Part shown: positions 1 to 10,331 of the stretch, one piece after another
How the letters are laid out: each line of letters opens with the position of its first letter
Position numbering within the stretch: the stretch's first letter is position 1
Assembly (NCBI RefSeq): GCF_900091955.1
Contig: NZ_FMDF01000130.1
Location: 62,001 to 126,000 of the forward strand
Reading direction: 5' to 3'
Origin: Streptomyces sp. Ncost-T10-10d
Lineage (GTDB): Bacteria; Actinomycetota; Actinomycetes; Streptomycetales; Streptomycetaceae
DNA length: 64,000 nt
The notes under the pieces: model-generated
Databases searched by the model: none
Told to the model about the DNA's origin: nothing
Seen by the model: the letters and a program-made list of their open reading frames with translations, nothing else
Made by a program: the position numbers and the translations under genes

Positions 1-105
1 TTCCGCAGCCCGGATCAAGTGCCACTCAGTGCATAGGCGTGCGCACAGCGGGTAGGGAGTGCTGCATCGTCTCTCGCTCGCGAAAGCCGTCGTCAGGAGT
101 AGACC

Positions 106-486
106 GTGCTGCAACTGCCGCATCAGCCCCTGCAGGTCGCTGCCGTCCCTCCCCAGCGCACCCCCGCGCGGGAGGACGAGGCCGGCCCCTGGCACTCGGA
201 GGCGGTGTGCCGCCGGGACGAAGCCGGGCTGTTCTTCGCCCCGTCGAAGGAGCCGACTGCTGCCAGACTCGCGCGCGAGGAGTCCGCGAAGCGGGTCTGC
301 GCGCGCTGCCCGGTGATGGTCGAATGCCAGGAACACGCACTCATGCAGCCGGAGCCGTACGGGGTGTGGGGCGGCCTCACCGCCGCCGAACGCCGCGTGG
401 TGCTCGCCCGTCGCAGACGGCGCGAGATGGAACTCAAGGCATCGTCCGCATCCTCCGCCACGGGCCGCATAGCCGCGGCGGGCTGA
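106..486 (+). CDS. WhiB-family iron-sulfur transcriptional regulator
   Basis: A 126-residue protein with the four conserved cysteines of the Wbl family at 35, 65, 68 and 74 (C-x29-C-x2-C-x5-C) and the G-V-W-G-G turn at 86-90, followed by a basic tail (RRRRRE) that in this family contacts DNA. Wbl proteins bind a 4Fe-4S cluster and usually act with the principal sigma factor. The GTG start has a good ribosome site (caggag, 94-99). It converges on glpX with a strong hairpin between. This neighbourhood matches the Streptomyces locus where a wbl gene sits next to glpX; I do not assign a letter. Confidence 0.93.
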   Translation: MLQLPHQPLQVAAVPPQRTPAREDEAGPWHSEAVCRRDEAGLFFAPSKEPTAARLAREESAKRVCARCPVMVECQEHALMQPEPYGVWGGLTAAERRVVLARRRRREMELKASSASSATGRIAAAG

Positions 487-539
487 CCGGCCGCCGGGGT
501 GCCGGGGGCCTGCCTGAACCGGTCCGCTCGCGTCCGTAC

Positions 540-582
540 CGCGAAGAGGCGCCCCCACCGCACACGGGGGCGCCTCTTCGCG
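540..582. terminator. Bidirectional terminator between wbl gene and glpX
   Basis: A perfect 17-bp inverted repeat (540-556 with 566-582) with a 9-nt loop lies between two convergent genes. It has no long T run, as is common in high-GC actinobacteria. The position implies it ends both transcripts. Confidence 0.8.
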
Positions 583-611
583 TTCTGCTCCCCGGGCCTC
601 GGGGGCGGGAC

Positions 612-1643
612 CTACTTGGCGCGGTCGAAGTCGATCGCGCTGTAGGCACGCAGCTTCGACAGCCGGTGGGTCGAGTCGATCTTCCGGATGGTGCCGGACT
701 TGGACCGCATGACGATCGACTCGGTGGTCGCCGTTTCCGCGCGGTACCGCACACCGCGCATCAGCTCACCGTCCGTGATGCCGGTCGCGACGAAGAACAC
801 GTTGTCGCCGCTGACCAGGTCGTCGGTGGACAGGACCCGGTCCAGGTCGTGTCCGGCGTCCAGCGCGCGCTGCCGCTCGGCCTCGTCCTTCGGCCAGAGC
901 TTGCCCTGGATGACACCGCCGAGGCACTTTATGGCGCAGGCCGAGATGATGCCCTCGGGGGTGCCGCCGATGCCCATGAGCAGGTCGACGCCGGTCCCCT
1001 CGCGGGCGGCCATGATCGAGCCCGCGACATCGCCGTCGGAGATGAACTTGATCCGGGCGCCGGTCTCCCGGATCTCCTTGACGATGCCGTCGTGGCGGGG
1101 GCGGTCGAGGATGACGACGGTGACGTCCTCGGGGGCGGAGTTCTTCGCCTTCGCGACCCGGCGGATGTTCACCGCGACAGGCGCGTTGATGTCGACGAAG
1201 TCGGCGGCCTCGGGGCCGGTGACCAGCTTGTCCATGTAGAAGACCGCGGACGGGTCGAACATGGCGCCGCGGTCGGCGGCGGCCAGTACGGCGATCGCGT
1301 TCGGCATGCCCTTGGCGTTCAGGGTCGTACCGTCGATCGGGTCAACGGCGATGTCGACCTCGGGACCGGTGCCGTCACCGACGCGCTCGCCGTTGAACAG
1401 CATGGGGGCCTCGTCCTTCTCGCCCTCGCCGATGACGACGACGCCGTTCATCGAGACGGTGGAGACGAGGGTCCGCATGGCCTTCACGGCGGCGCCGTCG
1501 GCGCCGATCTTGTCGCCGCGGCCGACCCAGCGCCCTGCTGCCATGGCGGCGGCCTCGGTGACCCGGACCAGCTCCAGGGCGAGGTTGCGGTCGGGGGCCT
1601 CCGGGGAGACCTCTAGCTGAGACGGCAGATGATGCTCGGACAT
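612..1643 (-). CDS. glpX: Class II fructose-1,6-bisphosphatase
   Basis: A 343-residue GlpX-type phosphatase that hydrolyses fructose 1,6-bisphosphate to fructose 6-phosphate in gluconeogenesis. Visible family features are the acidic metal site around GEGEKDEAP (about 72-80), the DPIDGTT motif (about 101-107), and the GIGGTPEG segment. The length is normal for the family (about 330-345). The start is ATG at 1643. Transcription faces away from the DUF4245 gene, so 1644-1785 holds divergent promoters. Confidence 0.96.
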   Translation of the reverse strand: MSEHHLPSQLEVSPEAPDRNLALELVRVTEAAAMAAGRWVGRGDKIGADGAAVKAMRTLVSTVSMNGVVVIGEGEKDEAPMLFNGERVGDGTGPEVDIAVDPIDGTTLNAKGMPNAIAVLAAADRGAMFDPSAVFYMDKLVTGPEAADFVDINAPVAVNIRRVAKAKNSAPEDVTVVILDRPRHDGIVKEIRETGARIKFISDGDVAGSIMAAREGTGVDLLMGIGGTPEGIISACAIKCLGGVIQGKLWPKDEAERQRALDAGHDLDRVLSTDDLVSGDNVFFVATGITDGELMRGVRYRAETATTESIVMRSKSGTIRKIDSTHRLSKLRAYSAIDFDRAK

Positions 1644-1785
1644 CGGAGCGCACCTTTCTGTACGGCGACGACCGGAAGAGGGTGCTCTGACTCTATCGTC
1701 AGGTCGACAGAATGAGCAGGCCGGGTCACGTATGAGCGGGCTGCCCCCGGTCCGGGTCCATCAGGCCTGATGCGACCATGGACCC

Positions 1786-2304
1786 GTGGCTAGCAAGCGA
1801 GGCAAGCAGACAGTGCGGGACATGTTCCTGTCGATGGCGGTGATCTCCGCTGCGGCAGGGCTCGTTTACATCTTCATTCCGCACGACGAGAACGCCAACC
1901 CGGTCAAGGCGGTCGACTACCGGGTGGAGCTCCTGACGGCGCGGCGCGCGGCACCGTACCCGGTGGCCGCCCCGGACGGACTGGCCAAGGAGTGGAAGCC
2001 GACCTCGGTCAGTTACGACCGCCAGGCGGGCAACAGCTGGCACCTGGGCTTCCTGGACCCGGAGGGCAAGTACGTCGCGGTGGAGCAGTCCACGTCCCCG
2101 GCGCAGAAGTATGTGACCGAGGTCAGCCAGGATGCCAAGAACACCGGGCGTACGCAGCAGGTCGCGGGCGAGACCTGGCAGCACTGGAAGGGCGAGAAGT
2201 ACGACGCCCTCGTGCGCCAGGACAAGGATGCGACCACGGTGGTCACGGGTTCCGCCTCGCCGGAGCGGCTGGCGGAGATGGCGGCCGCACTCAAGTCGTC
2301 CTGA
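1786..2304 (+). CDS. DUF4245 single-pass membrane protein
   Basis: A 172-residue protein with a basic N-terminus (ASKRGKQ), one hydrophobic segment at about 12-30 and an extracytoplasmic domain ending near PERLAEMAAAL. This is the layout of DUF4245, which sits beside glpX in many actinobacteria. The function is unknown. GTG start; an ATG 8 nt upstream is in another frame. Confidence 0.85.
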   Translation: MASKRGKQTVRDMFLSMAVISAAAGLVYIFIPHDENANPVKAVDYRVELLTARRAAPYPVAAPDGLAKEWKPTSVSYDRQAGNSWHLGFLDPEGKYVAVEQSTSPAQKYVTEVSQDAKNTGRTQQVAGETWQHWKGEKYDALVRQDKDATTVVTGSASPERLAEMAAALKSS

Positions 2305-2336
2305 TGTCCTGTGCGGGGCATCTGCCTCGTGCGGGA

Positions 2337-2387
2337 CGTACGGAGGAGGCCCCGGAGCATCACGTGCTCCAGGGCCTCCTCCGTACG
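2337..2387. terminator. Bidirectional terminator
   Basis: A 16-bp perfect inverted repeat (2337-2352 with 2372-2387) separates the convergent DUF4245 and nitroreductase genes. The loop itself contains a 6-bp stem (ggagca/tgctcc). Confidence 0.8.
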
Positions 2388-2398
2388 CGTGGCGACGG

Positions 2399-2989
2399 TC
2401 AGACGGTCGTGATGACCTCGTCGTAGGCGAGGCGCGGCAGACGCGGGAACCAGGCGTCCTCGCCCGGCTTGCCGATGTTGACGACCATCAGCACCTTGTG
2501 GTCGCCGTCCAGGAACTCCTTCTCGATGCCCGCGGCGTCGTAGCCGGTCATCGGGCCGGCGGCGAGGCCGGCGGCGCGGACGCCGATGATGAAGTACGCG
2601 GCCTGCAGCGCACCGTTGAGGGCGGCGGACGACTCGCGGACCGGGCGCTCGGAGAAGAACGCGTCCTTGGCCTGCGGGAAGTGCGGCATCAGGGCCGGGA
2701 GCTCCTCGTGGAACTCGTTGTCGGCGACCAGGATGGCGACCAGCGGGGCCGTCGAGGTCTTCGGCTGGTTGCCCTCGGCCATGTGCTTGACGAGGCGCGC
2801 ACGGGCGTCGTCGGAGCGGACCAGGACGACACGCAGCGGCGACTGGTTGAACGCGGTGGGGCCGTACTTGACCAGGTCGTAGATCGCCTGGACCTGCTCC
2901 TCGGTCACCGGCTCGTCGGTGAAGGTGTTGGCGGTGCGGGCCTCGCGGAAGAGGAGATCCTGGGCGGCGGGGTCAAGAACGAGGGACAT
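2399..2989 (-). CDS. Nitroreductase-family protein, malonic semialdehyde reductase (RutE-like)
   Basis: A flavin-dependent nitroreductase-fold protein. The segment YGPTAFNQSPLR and the C-terminal half with G..DAAGIEKEF and INIGKPGED-type residues resemble the RutE/HadB group, which reduces malonic semialdehyde to 3-hydroxypropionate. I chose the start MSLVLDPAA (2989, 196 residues) because the family begins there; a longer reading to 3025 adds only 12 atypical residues. The exact substrate is inferred from family resemblance. Confidence 0.85.
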   Translation of the reverse strand: MSLVLDPAAQDLLFREARTANTFTDEPVTEEQVQAIYDLVKYGPTAFNQSPLRVVLVRSDDARARLVKHMAEGNQPKTSTAPLVAILVADNEFHEELPALMPHFPQAKDAFFSERPVRESSAALNGALQAAYFIIGVRAAGLAAGPMTGYDAAGIEKEFLDGDHKVLMVVNIGKPGEDAWFPRLPRLAYDEVITTV

Positions 2990-3195
2990 CTGGCGGTTTA
3001 CCTTCCGGGTGTACACGTGGATCAAGCAACGGCGGCCACGTTACGGGAGAGGTAGGTTAACTTTCAACTAAAACTGGAACGGAGTGATCCGTTCCACAGT
3101 GCGGGCCTCTTGTGCCATTCACCGGCAAGGGCTCCGATCGCGGGCGCCGCCTGCCGCGCGCCCGCGTCGCCGCGGTCGGGGAAGCCGGGGACGTC

Positions 3196-3462
3196 TCAGT
3201 CGTCGTCGGCTGTCGTGCCGCCGCCGCTCTCCTGAGGGTCGGCCGGCCCCGCCAGAGCCGCGTCCAGCCGTGCGCGCGCCCCTTCCAGCCAGTGCCGGCA
3301 CACCTTCGCCAGCTCCTCGCCCCGCTCCCACAGCGCGAGGGACTCCTCCAGCGTCGTACCGCCCGCCTCCAGGCGGCGCACCACCTCGATCAGCTCGTCA
3401 CGGGCCTGCTCGTATCCGAGCGTGCCCGCGGCACCAGCTGTCGTAGTCCCGTCGTCCGTCAT
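3196..3462 (-). CDS. xseB: Exodeoxyribonuclease VII small subunit
   Basis: An 88-residue protein with the XseB helical pair: GYEQARDELIEVVRRLE, then GGTTLEESLALWERGEEL and a third helix with the arginine-rich AR.RLD.A. It forms a many-to-one complex with XseA to degrade single-stranded DNA. The acidic tail is typical. Start chosen at MTDDG (3462). It lies 110 nt downstream of xseA on the same strand, so the two are probably co-transcribed. Confidence 0.93.
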   Translation of the reverse strand: MTDDGTTTAGAAGTLGYEQARDELIEVVRRLEAGGTTLEESLALWERGEELAKVCRHWLEGARARLDAALAGPADPQESGGGTTADDD

Positions 3463-3572
3463 GCGCCCCACCCTACGTTCCGACCCACCAGGAGCCTCCT
3501 GCCTCGCCCGTCATCACTTTCGAGCCGCCTAGGCGCCCGTCCGCCTCGCCCGCCCCCGTATCGAAGCCCCGC

Positions 3573-4784
3573 TCACTCACTCACCCGCACCGCGAACTCG
3601 CCCCCCGAAACCCGCGCCCGAAGCACGTCGCCCGGCGCCCCCGCGTCCGCGGGAGCCCGCACCACATGGCCGTCCGCCCGCTGCAGCACCGCATATCCGC
3701 GCTCCAGCGTCGCCGCGGGCGACAACGCGACCACGCGCGCCCGGGTGTGGGCGAGCTCGGAGTCCGCCCGGTCCAGCAGATGCCCCAGTACCCGCCGGCC
3801 CCGCCCGATCAGCGCATCGATCTCCGACGCCCGCTCGTCCACCATCCGCTGGGGATACTCCATCGCGGGCCGGCCCAGCGCATGCGCCAGCCCCCGCTCC
3901 TCCCGGTCCAGCAGCCCCCGTACCGTCCGCAACGCGCGGTCCCGCAGCTGCTGCACCCGGTCCAGCTCCTCGCCCACATCGGGCACGACCTTCTTCGCCG
4001 CATCCGTCGGAGTGGAGGCGCGCAGATCCGCGACCAGGTCGAGCAGCGGGGAGTCCGGCTCATGACCGATCGCCGACACCACCGGCGTACGGCACGCGGC
4101 GACCGTACGGATCAGCTGCTCGTCGGAGAACGGCAGCAGATCCTCCACACTGCCGCCACCCCGCGCCACGACGATCACGTCGACGTCCGGCAGGTCGTCC
4201 AGCTCCTTCACGGCCTGGACGACCTGATTCACCGCGTGCACCCCCTGCACCGCCGTATTGCGCACCTCGAACCGGACTGCGGGCCACCGCCGCCGCGCGT
4301 TCTCCAGGACGTCGCGCTCGGCCGCCGAGGCCCGGCCGCAGACCAGTCCGATCAGCTGCGGCAGGAACGGCAGCGGCTTCTTCCGGTCGAGTGCGAAGAG
4401 CCCCTCCGAGGCCAGCGACTTCTTGAGCTGCTCCAGCCGCACCAGCAGCTCACCGATGCCGACCGGCCGTATCTCCGTGGCCCGCAGGGACAACTGGCCG
4501 CGCGGCGCGTACCACTCGGGCTTGGCGAGCACGACGACCCGCGCTCCCTCCGTCACGACATCCGCGATCCGGTCGAAGACCTGGCGGAAGCAGGTCACGC
4601 TCACCGAGATGTCGTGCGACGGGTCGCGCAGCGTCAGGAACACCACCCCGGCGCCCGGCCGCCGCGACAGCTGGGTGATCTGCCCCTCGACCCAGACGGC
4701 CCCGAGCCGGTCGATCCATCCGCCGATGAGCCGTGACACCTCGCCGACGGGCAGCGGGGCTTCCGCGGACGTATTGAGAGCCAT
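3573..4784 (-). CDS. xseA: Exodeoxyribonuclease VII large subunit
   Basis: The 403-residue catalytic subunit of exonuclease VII. An N-terminal OB-fold (VSRLIGGWIDRLGAVWVEGQ) is followed by the catalytic domain with GLVCGRASAAERD, ARGGGSVEDLLPFSDE, SAIGHEPDSPLLD and RASTPTDAA, all conserved in XseA, then a coiled-coil region and a C-terminal barrel (LERGYAVLQ). The start MALNTSAEA at 4784 gives a family-like N-terminus; the reading upstream to 4925 is low-complexity Trp/Gly and looks non-coding. Acts with XseB on single-stranded DNA. Confidence 0.95.
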   Translation of the reverse strand: MALNTSAEAPLPVGEVSRLIGGWIDRLGAVWVEGQITQLSRRPGAGVVFLTLRDPSHDISVSVTCFRQVFDRIADVVTEGARVVVLAKPEWYAPRGQLSLRATEIRPVGIGELLVRLEQLKKSLASEGLFALDRKKPLPFLPQLIGLVCGRASAAERDVLENARRRWPAVRFEVRNTAVQGVHAVNQVVQAVKELDDLPDVDVIVVARGGGSVEDLLPFSDEQLIRTVAACRTPVVSAIGHEPDSPLLDLVADLRASTPTDAAKKVVPDVGEELDRVQQLRDRALRTVRGLLDREERGLAHALGRPAMEYPQRMVDERASEIDALIGRGRRVLGHLLDRADSELAHTRARVVALSPAATLERGYAVLQRADGHVVRAPADAGAPGDVLRARVSGGEFAVRVSE

Positions 4785-4824
4785 GCGAGCGAGCGTATCC
4801 GCCCCCACGGACAACAGGGCAGCC

Positions 4825-6213
4825 CTACACAGCCGGGCCCCGCCCCCACTGCACCGCCAGGACCACCAGCCCCACCCCCAACCAGCACACCCCCACCACC
4901 TGAGCGCTCGCGGTCGCCCCCACAATCACCGCGATCAGCACCCCCGCACCCACCACCGGCACCAGCACATGCCGCCACCAGCTGGGCGGCCCCGCCATCC
5001 GGCGTACGGCGAACCAGCCGACCACCGACGCGTGCAGCAGCACGAACGCCGTCAGCGCACCGATGTCGACGACCGACACCAAATAATCGAGACCTTCGGC
5101 GCGCCGGGCCGCCCACACCGCCGCCACCAGCGTCACCGTCGCGGCGAGCAGGATCGCGACCCGCGGCACCCCGGACCGCGGGTCGACCTTGGACAGGAGC
5201 AAGGGCAGCCGCCGTTCCCTGGCCATCGCGAACAGCAGCCGCCCCGCGGCCGCCTGCCCGGCCAGTGCGGCGAAGGCCGCCCCGATCGCCTTGCTGACCG
5301 CCACCAGATCGTGCAGCCAGGTCCCGACGGCGAAGTCCACCGTGTCGTAGAACGCCGACCCCTGCGCGGCCGGATCGGCGGCCAGCTCCGCCGACGTCAT
5401 CGGCTCCAGCAGCGCTGCCAGATACCCCTGCGCCACGAACAGCACGCCCGCGAGCACCAGACAGAACAGCACCGCCCGCGCCACCTTCGACGAGCCCCCC
5501 GTCACCTCCTCCGCGAACGAGGCGATCGCGTCGAAGCCCAGATACGACAGCACGGCCACCGACACCGCCCCCAGCACCGCCGAAGCGGAGAAGCCGGAAT
5601 CGCCGGTGAGCGGGGTCAGCCAGCCCCGCTGCGCCCCGTTCCGTACCAGAACCACCACCGCCGACACCAGGAACACCAGCAGCACCGCGATCTCCATCGC
5701 GAGCACCGCGAAGCCGACCCGGGCGGCAGCCCGTACACCCCGGAGATTGAGCAGCGTGGTGACGACTACCGCGAGCGCCGTCCACACCCACCGCGACACC
5801 GAAGGCACGAGCGAGTTCAGCGCGATCCCGGAGAAGAGATAGGCGACCGCGGGGATCAGCAGATAGTCGAGCATCGCCATCCACCCGGCGATGAACCCCG
5901 GCCCTTCCCCGAGCCCCTTGCGGGCGTACGCGAAGACCGAGCCCGCCAACGGGGCGACCCGCACCATCTGGGCGTAGCTGAAGGCCGTGAACGCCATCAC
6001 GACGGTCGCCGCGACATAGACCAGCGCGACCGCACCGCCCGATTTCGCATCGAGTGTGCCGAATACGCCGACAGGTGCCATCGGAGCGATGAAGAGGAGC
6101 CCGTAGACCACCAGATCCCGGAAGCCGAGTGTCCGCCGCAGCCTGCCTTCCTCCCGGCGCGCACCCTTCGCCTCCGTGGCCCCGCCGCCACTGCCGCTGC
6201 CCGTCGCCGACAT
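4825..6213 (-). CDS. APC-superfamily amino acid permease
   Basis: A 462-residue integral membrane protein with about 12 hydrophobic segments. The first segment pair (FIAPMAPVGVFG, GGAVALVYVAAT) and FSYAQMVRVAPLAGSVFAYA are typical of amino acid-polyamine-organocation transporters, and SYLGFDAIASFAEEV is the conserved central motif. The hydrophilic first 30 residues are cytoplasmic. Substrate not predictable from sequence. It sits between xseA and the divergent ispH, a conserved Streptomyces arrangement. Confidence 0.92.
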   Translation of the reverse strand: MSATGSGSGGGATEAKGARREEGRLRRTLGFRDLVVYGLLFIAPMAPVGVFGTLDAKSGGAVALVYVAATVVMAFTAFSYAQMVRVAPLAGSVFAYARKGLGEGPGFIAGWMAMLDYLLIPAVAYLFSGIALNSLVPSVSRWVWTALAVVVTTLLNLRGVRAAARVGFAVLAMEIAVLLVFLVSAVVVLVRNGAQRGWLTPLTGDSGFSASAVLGAVSVAVLSYLGFDAIASFAEEVTGGSSKVARAVLFCLVLAGVLFVAQGYLAALLEPMTSAELAADPAAQGSAFYDTVDFAVGTWLHDLVAVSKAIGAAFAALAGQAAAGRLLFAMARERRLPLLLSKVDPRSGVPRVAILLAATVTLVAAVWAARRAEGLDYLVSVVDIGALTAFVLLHASVVGWFAVRRMAGPPSWWRHVLVPVVGAGVLIAVIVGATASAQVVGVCWLGVGLVVLAVQWGRGPAV

Positions 6214-6287
6214 GAGCCCTCCGTCGATCGCGTACGCATCAGTCTCGCGACCGAGCCGATCATCCGCGCGTCCGGCTCGGCCTTACG

Positions 6288-7277
6288 ATGGGACGCATGA
6301 CTGCTACGACACCTCGCCGCGTCCTGCTCGCCGCTCCCCGTGGCTACTGCGCGGGCGTGGACCGTGCCGTGATCGCCGTGGAGAAAGCCCTGGAGCAGTA
6401 CGGCTCCCCGGTGTACGTGCGCCACGAGATCGTCCACAACAAGTACGTCGTGCAGACCCTGGAGAAGAAGGGCGCGATCTTCGTCGAGGAGACGGCGGAG
6501 GTCCCCGAGGGCTCGATCGTGATGTTCTCCGCGCACGGCGTCGCGCCGACCGTGCACGAGGAGGCGGCCGAGCGGAAGCTCGCCACGATCGACGCGACCT
6601 GCCCCCTGGTCACCAAGGTCCACAAGGAAGCCGTCCGCTTCGCGCAGGACGACTTCGACATCCTCCTGATCGGCCACGAGGGCCACGAGGAGGTCATCGG
6701 CACCTCCGGCGAGGCGCCCGAGCACATCACGCTGGTCGACGGCCCCGAGGACGTCGCCGATGTCGAGGTGCGCGACCCGTCGAAGGTCGTCTGGCTCTCC
6801 CAGACCACGCTCTCCGTCGACGAGACGATGGAGACGGTCGGCGCGCTCAAGGAGAAGTTCCCGCTCCTGATCTCGCCGCCCAGCGACGACATCTGCTACG
6901 CCACGCAGAACCGCCAGATCGCCGTGAAGCAGATGGGTGCGGACGCCGACCTCGTGATCGTCGTCGGCTCCAAGAACTCCTCGAACTCGGTCCGCCTGGT
7001 CGAGGTGGCCCTCGGCGCCGGTGCGAACGACGCCCATCTGGTCGACTTCGCCGACGAAATCGACGAGGCCTGGCTGGAGGGTGTCTCCACGGTCGGCGTC
7101 ACCTCGGGGGCGTCCGTTCCCGAGGTCCTGGTCGACGGCGTCCTGGCGTGGCTCTCGGAGCGCGGTTTCGAGGACGTGGAGATCGTGAAGGCGGCCGAGG
7201 AGTCCATCACGTTCTCGCTGCCCAAGGAACTCCGCCGCGACCTGCGCGCCGAGGCCGCGGCGCTCGTGGAGAAGTGA
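6288..7277 (+). CDS. ispH: 4-hydroxy-3-methylbut-2-enyl diphosphate reductase
   Basis: A 329-residue IspH/LytB, the last enzyme of the MEP isoprenoid pathway, converting HMBPP to IPP and DMAPP with a 4Fe-4S cluster. The three cluster cysteines are in RGYCAGVDRA, DATCPLVTKVHKEA and SDDICYATQNRQ. EIVHNKYVV and FSAHGVAP are also family motifs. Starts at 6288 and 6297 are both possible (three residues apart). Transcribed away from the permease. Confidence 0.97.
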   Translation: MGRMTATTPRRVLLAAPRGYCAGVDRAVIAVEKALEQYGSPVYVRHEIVHNKYVVQTLEKKGAIFVEETAEVPEGSIVMFSAHGVAPTVHEEAAERKLATIDATCPLVTKVHKEAVRFAQDDFDILLIGHEGHEEVIGTSGEAPEHITLVDGPEDVADVEVRDPSKVVWLSQTTLSVDETMETVGALKEKFPLLISPPSDDICYATQNRQIAVKQMGADADLVIVVGSKNSSNSVRLVEVALGAGANDAHLVDFADEIDEAWLEGVSTVGVTSGASVPEVLVDGVLAWLSERGFEDVEIVKAAEESITFSLPKELRRDLRAEAAALVEK

Positions 7278-7344
7278 CGGTTTCCTGTCGACGGCTTCCC
7301 GTTCCGGGAAGTGAGCCGGGCCTCCTGCCCGTACCGTGGATTGC

Positions 7345-8085
7345 ATGCAGATCTTCGGCGTGGACATCGGCGGATCCGGGATCAAGGGCGCTCCCGTGGA
7401 CCTGGACCGCGGAGACCTGGCGCAGGAGCGCCACAAAGTACTGACACCGCACCCGGCCACGCCCAAGGACGTGGCCGATTGCGTGGCCGAGGTGGTCGGC
7501 CATTTCGACTGGTCGGGCCCGGTGGGCATCACCTTCCCGGGCGTCGTCACGAGCGGCTGCACACGCACCGCGGCCAATGTCGACAAGAGCTGGATCGACA
7601 CGGACGCCCGCGGACTGCTCGGCGACAGGCTCGGCCTTCCCGTCACCGTCCTGAACGACGCCGACGCGGCCGGCCTCGCGGAGATGGCGTTCGGTGCGGG
7701 GCGCGGCCGCAGGGGGACGGTGATCGTACTGACGCTCGGTACGGGAATCGGCAGCGCCCTCTTCATCGACGGCAAGCTCGTCCCCAACACCGAGCTGGGC
7801 CACCTGGAGCTGAACGGCCACGACGCGGAGAAGCACGCCTCCACCAAGGCCAAGGAGGACGAGGAGCTGAGCTGGCACCACTGGGCGCACCGGGTGCAGA
7901 GCTACCTGACCCATGTGGAGATGCTGTTCTCTCCCGAGCTCTTCATCATCGGCGGCGGAGTCAGCCGCAAGGCCGACAAGTTCCTGCCGCTGATCGAACA
8001 TGTACGGGCCGAGATGGTGCCGGCAGAGCTGCAGAACAACGCGGGCATCGTGGGAGCGGCGATGGCGGCGGCGAACACGGCGTAG
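7345..8085 (+). CDS. ppgK: Polyphosphate glucokinase
   Basis: A ROK-fold sugar kinase of about 246 residues that phosphorylates glucose with polyphosphate or ATP. Visible motifs are the phosphate-binding FGVDIGGSGIKG at the N-terminus, VLNDADAAGLAE with the catalytic Asp, LTLGTGIGSALF, and ELGHLELNGHDAE, the last typical of PpgK. The ATG at 7345 directly precedes the conserved strand; a GTG at 7336 is in frame. Lies 67 nt after ispH on the same strand. Confidence 0.94.
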   Translation: MQIFGVDIGGSGIKGAPVDLDRGDLAQERHKVLTPHPATPKDVADCVAEVVGHFDWSGPVGITFPGVVTSGCTRTAANVDKSWIDTDARGLLGDRLGLPVTVLNDADAAGLAEMAFGAGRGRRGTVIVLTLGTGIGSALFIDGKLVPNTELGHLELNGHDAEKHASTKAKEDEELSWHHWAHRVQSYLTHVEMLFSPELFIIGGGVSRKADKFLPLIEHVRAEMVPAELQNNAGIVGAAMAAANTA

Positions 8086-8169
8086 GGCTCACCCGGCTGC
8101 CCCGCCCTGCCCTGCGGCTCCGGGCCACCGCCGGGGGCGACGCGGCCGCCGCCGTTCCTCGGCCCCCGG

Positions 8170-8775
8170 TCAGCGCTGGGGGCGACGGGGCGGCTGGGCG
8201 GGCCGAGCCGTCTGCGCGGCGAGCAGCATCCGACGCTGGCGTTGCCGCTGCCGCATCAGCCGCACCTTCCGTACGGTCGCGATGAGCCCGGCGATGAGCG
8301 TGCCGCCGTACAGCCACCCGGCATGTACGGCGAGCGCGGTGACGAGCGCCATGGTCTGGCCGCCGAAGCCGCCCGTGCCGCCGGAGATCGGGATGACGCC
8401 GACGGCGAATGCGATCGGCACGATGATCGGCGCGGTCACCAGGTCCGCGGGCCGTACCCACAGCGCGGTCAGCGCGCTGACCGGCAGGAACAGCACGCCG
8501 AACACGGTCGACGAACCGTCGAGGACCAGCCAGTCGAGGCACGCCAGCAGGAACATGGAGGCGGCGGCGAAGAGCCCCGCCCCGATGCCGGTCAGCCGGG
8601 GATTCGGCAGCCTGCGCAGCGCGAGAACGGCGGGCGGCACCGGCCGGGACCGGCCCTCCGGCTTCGCGTCCATCACCCGATAGACGGCGGCGGCCTCGTC
8701 GATGGTGCCCTGCGGGGACAGCGGGGCCTGCCGAGACTGCCTGCGCTGCGGGGGACGTGTCCTGTGCTGCTCCAC
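8170..8775 (-). CDS. DUF6542-type membrane protein
   Basis: A 201-residue protein with a charged N-terminus, four or so hydrophobic segments (LTGIGAGLFAAASMFLLACL, GVLFLPVSALTALWV, IIVPIAFAVGVIPI, LAVHAGWLYGGTLIAGLIA) and a highly basic Arg/Gln C-terminal tail. This matches the DUF6542 family found downstream of ppgK in Streptomyces. No known function. Convergent with ppgK. Confidence 0.8.
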   Translation of the reverse strand: MEQHRTRPPQRRQSRQAPLSPQGTIDEAAAVYRVMDAKPEGRSRPVPPAVLALRRLPNPRLTGIGAGLFAAASMFLLACLDWLVLDGSSTVFGVLFLPVSALTALWVRPADLVTAPIIVPIAFAVGVIPISGGTGGFGGQTMALVTALAVHAGWLYGGTLIAGLIATVRKVRLMRQRQRQRRMLLAAQTARPAQPPRRPQR

Positions 8776-9016
8776 CCGGACAACGTAGGTCGACGGGCGG
8801 GAGGAAACGGGTGCGGGACACGCGCTTTGGGCGACCTAGGGGGTGAGTTCGATGCCACACGGCCGAACGGGAACCGAATCGACGCCCGGCCGGACCCGTG
8901 GCTGCCCGGTTGCCCCCGCCCGTAAACTGGAGAATCGGCCCACCCGGGCCCGACGCTTTTCCGCCCGTCCCACCACCTCCTCATCCCTCCTCCTCACTCC
9001 TCAGGAAGTCGCCAAC

Positions 9017-10105
<1,089 letters not shown>

Positions 10106-10126
10106 TACGTCTAGAGAGAGGCCGTC

Positions 10127-10180
10127 TGACCTGCGGCGGATTGGGTTGGACGGCCTTTGCGGTCCGCGGATAGTCCGCAG
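10127..10180. promoter_or_regulatory. Left arm-type repeats of the island and upstream region of hsdM
   Basis: tgacctgcggcgga (10127-10140) is the exact reverse complement of 28691-28704. Then gtccgc occurs twice 11 bp apart (10162 and 10173) in a 19-bp block that matches 28600-28618 at 16 of 19 positions. These are candidate integrase or excisionase arm sites. The rest of 10181-10331 should hold the R-M promoter; I see no clear -10/-35 pair. Confidence 0.55.
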
Positions 10181-10331
10181 GGGGCGACGCGTATTCAATA
10201 CATCGCTGGCAGTTCCCGTTACGCTCCAACACGTGCTCGCCGGGGACGGCGAGTCCACCAGGCAGAGTATGGAAACGAGTAGTGATCGAGTGGGGTCGAG
10301 TGCGGTCGGCACGGGGGAGCAGGAGCTTCCG

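Noticed and set aside
39..1616. Long plus-strand open frame opposite glpX
   Set aside because: High-GC shadow reading antisense to glpX, with Arg/Asp/Gly repeats and no family motifs.
4258..6300. 680-codon plus-strand open frame opposite xseA and the permease
   Set aside because: Low-complexity His/Arg/Pro protein; both strands beneath are clear known genes on the minus strand.
8086..8169. Terminator between ppgK and the DUF6542 gene
   Set aside because: Only an 8-bp stem with a long loop in very GC-rich sequence; not convincing.
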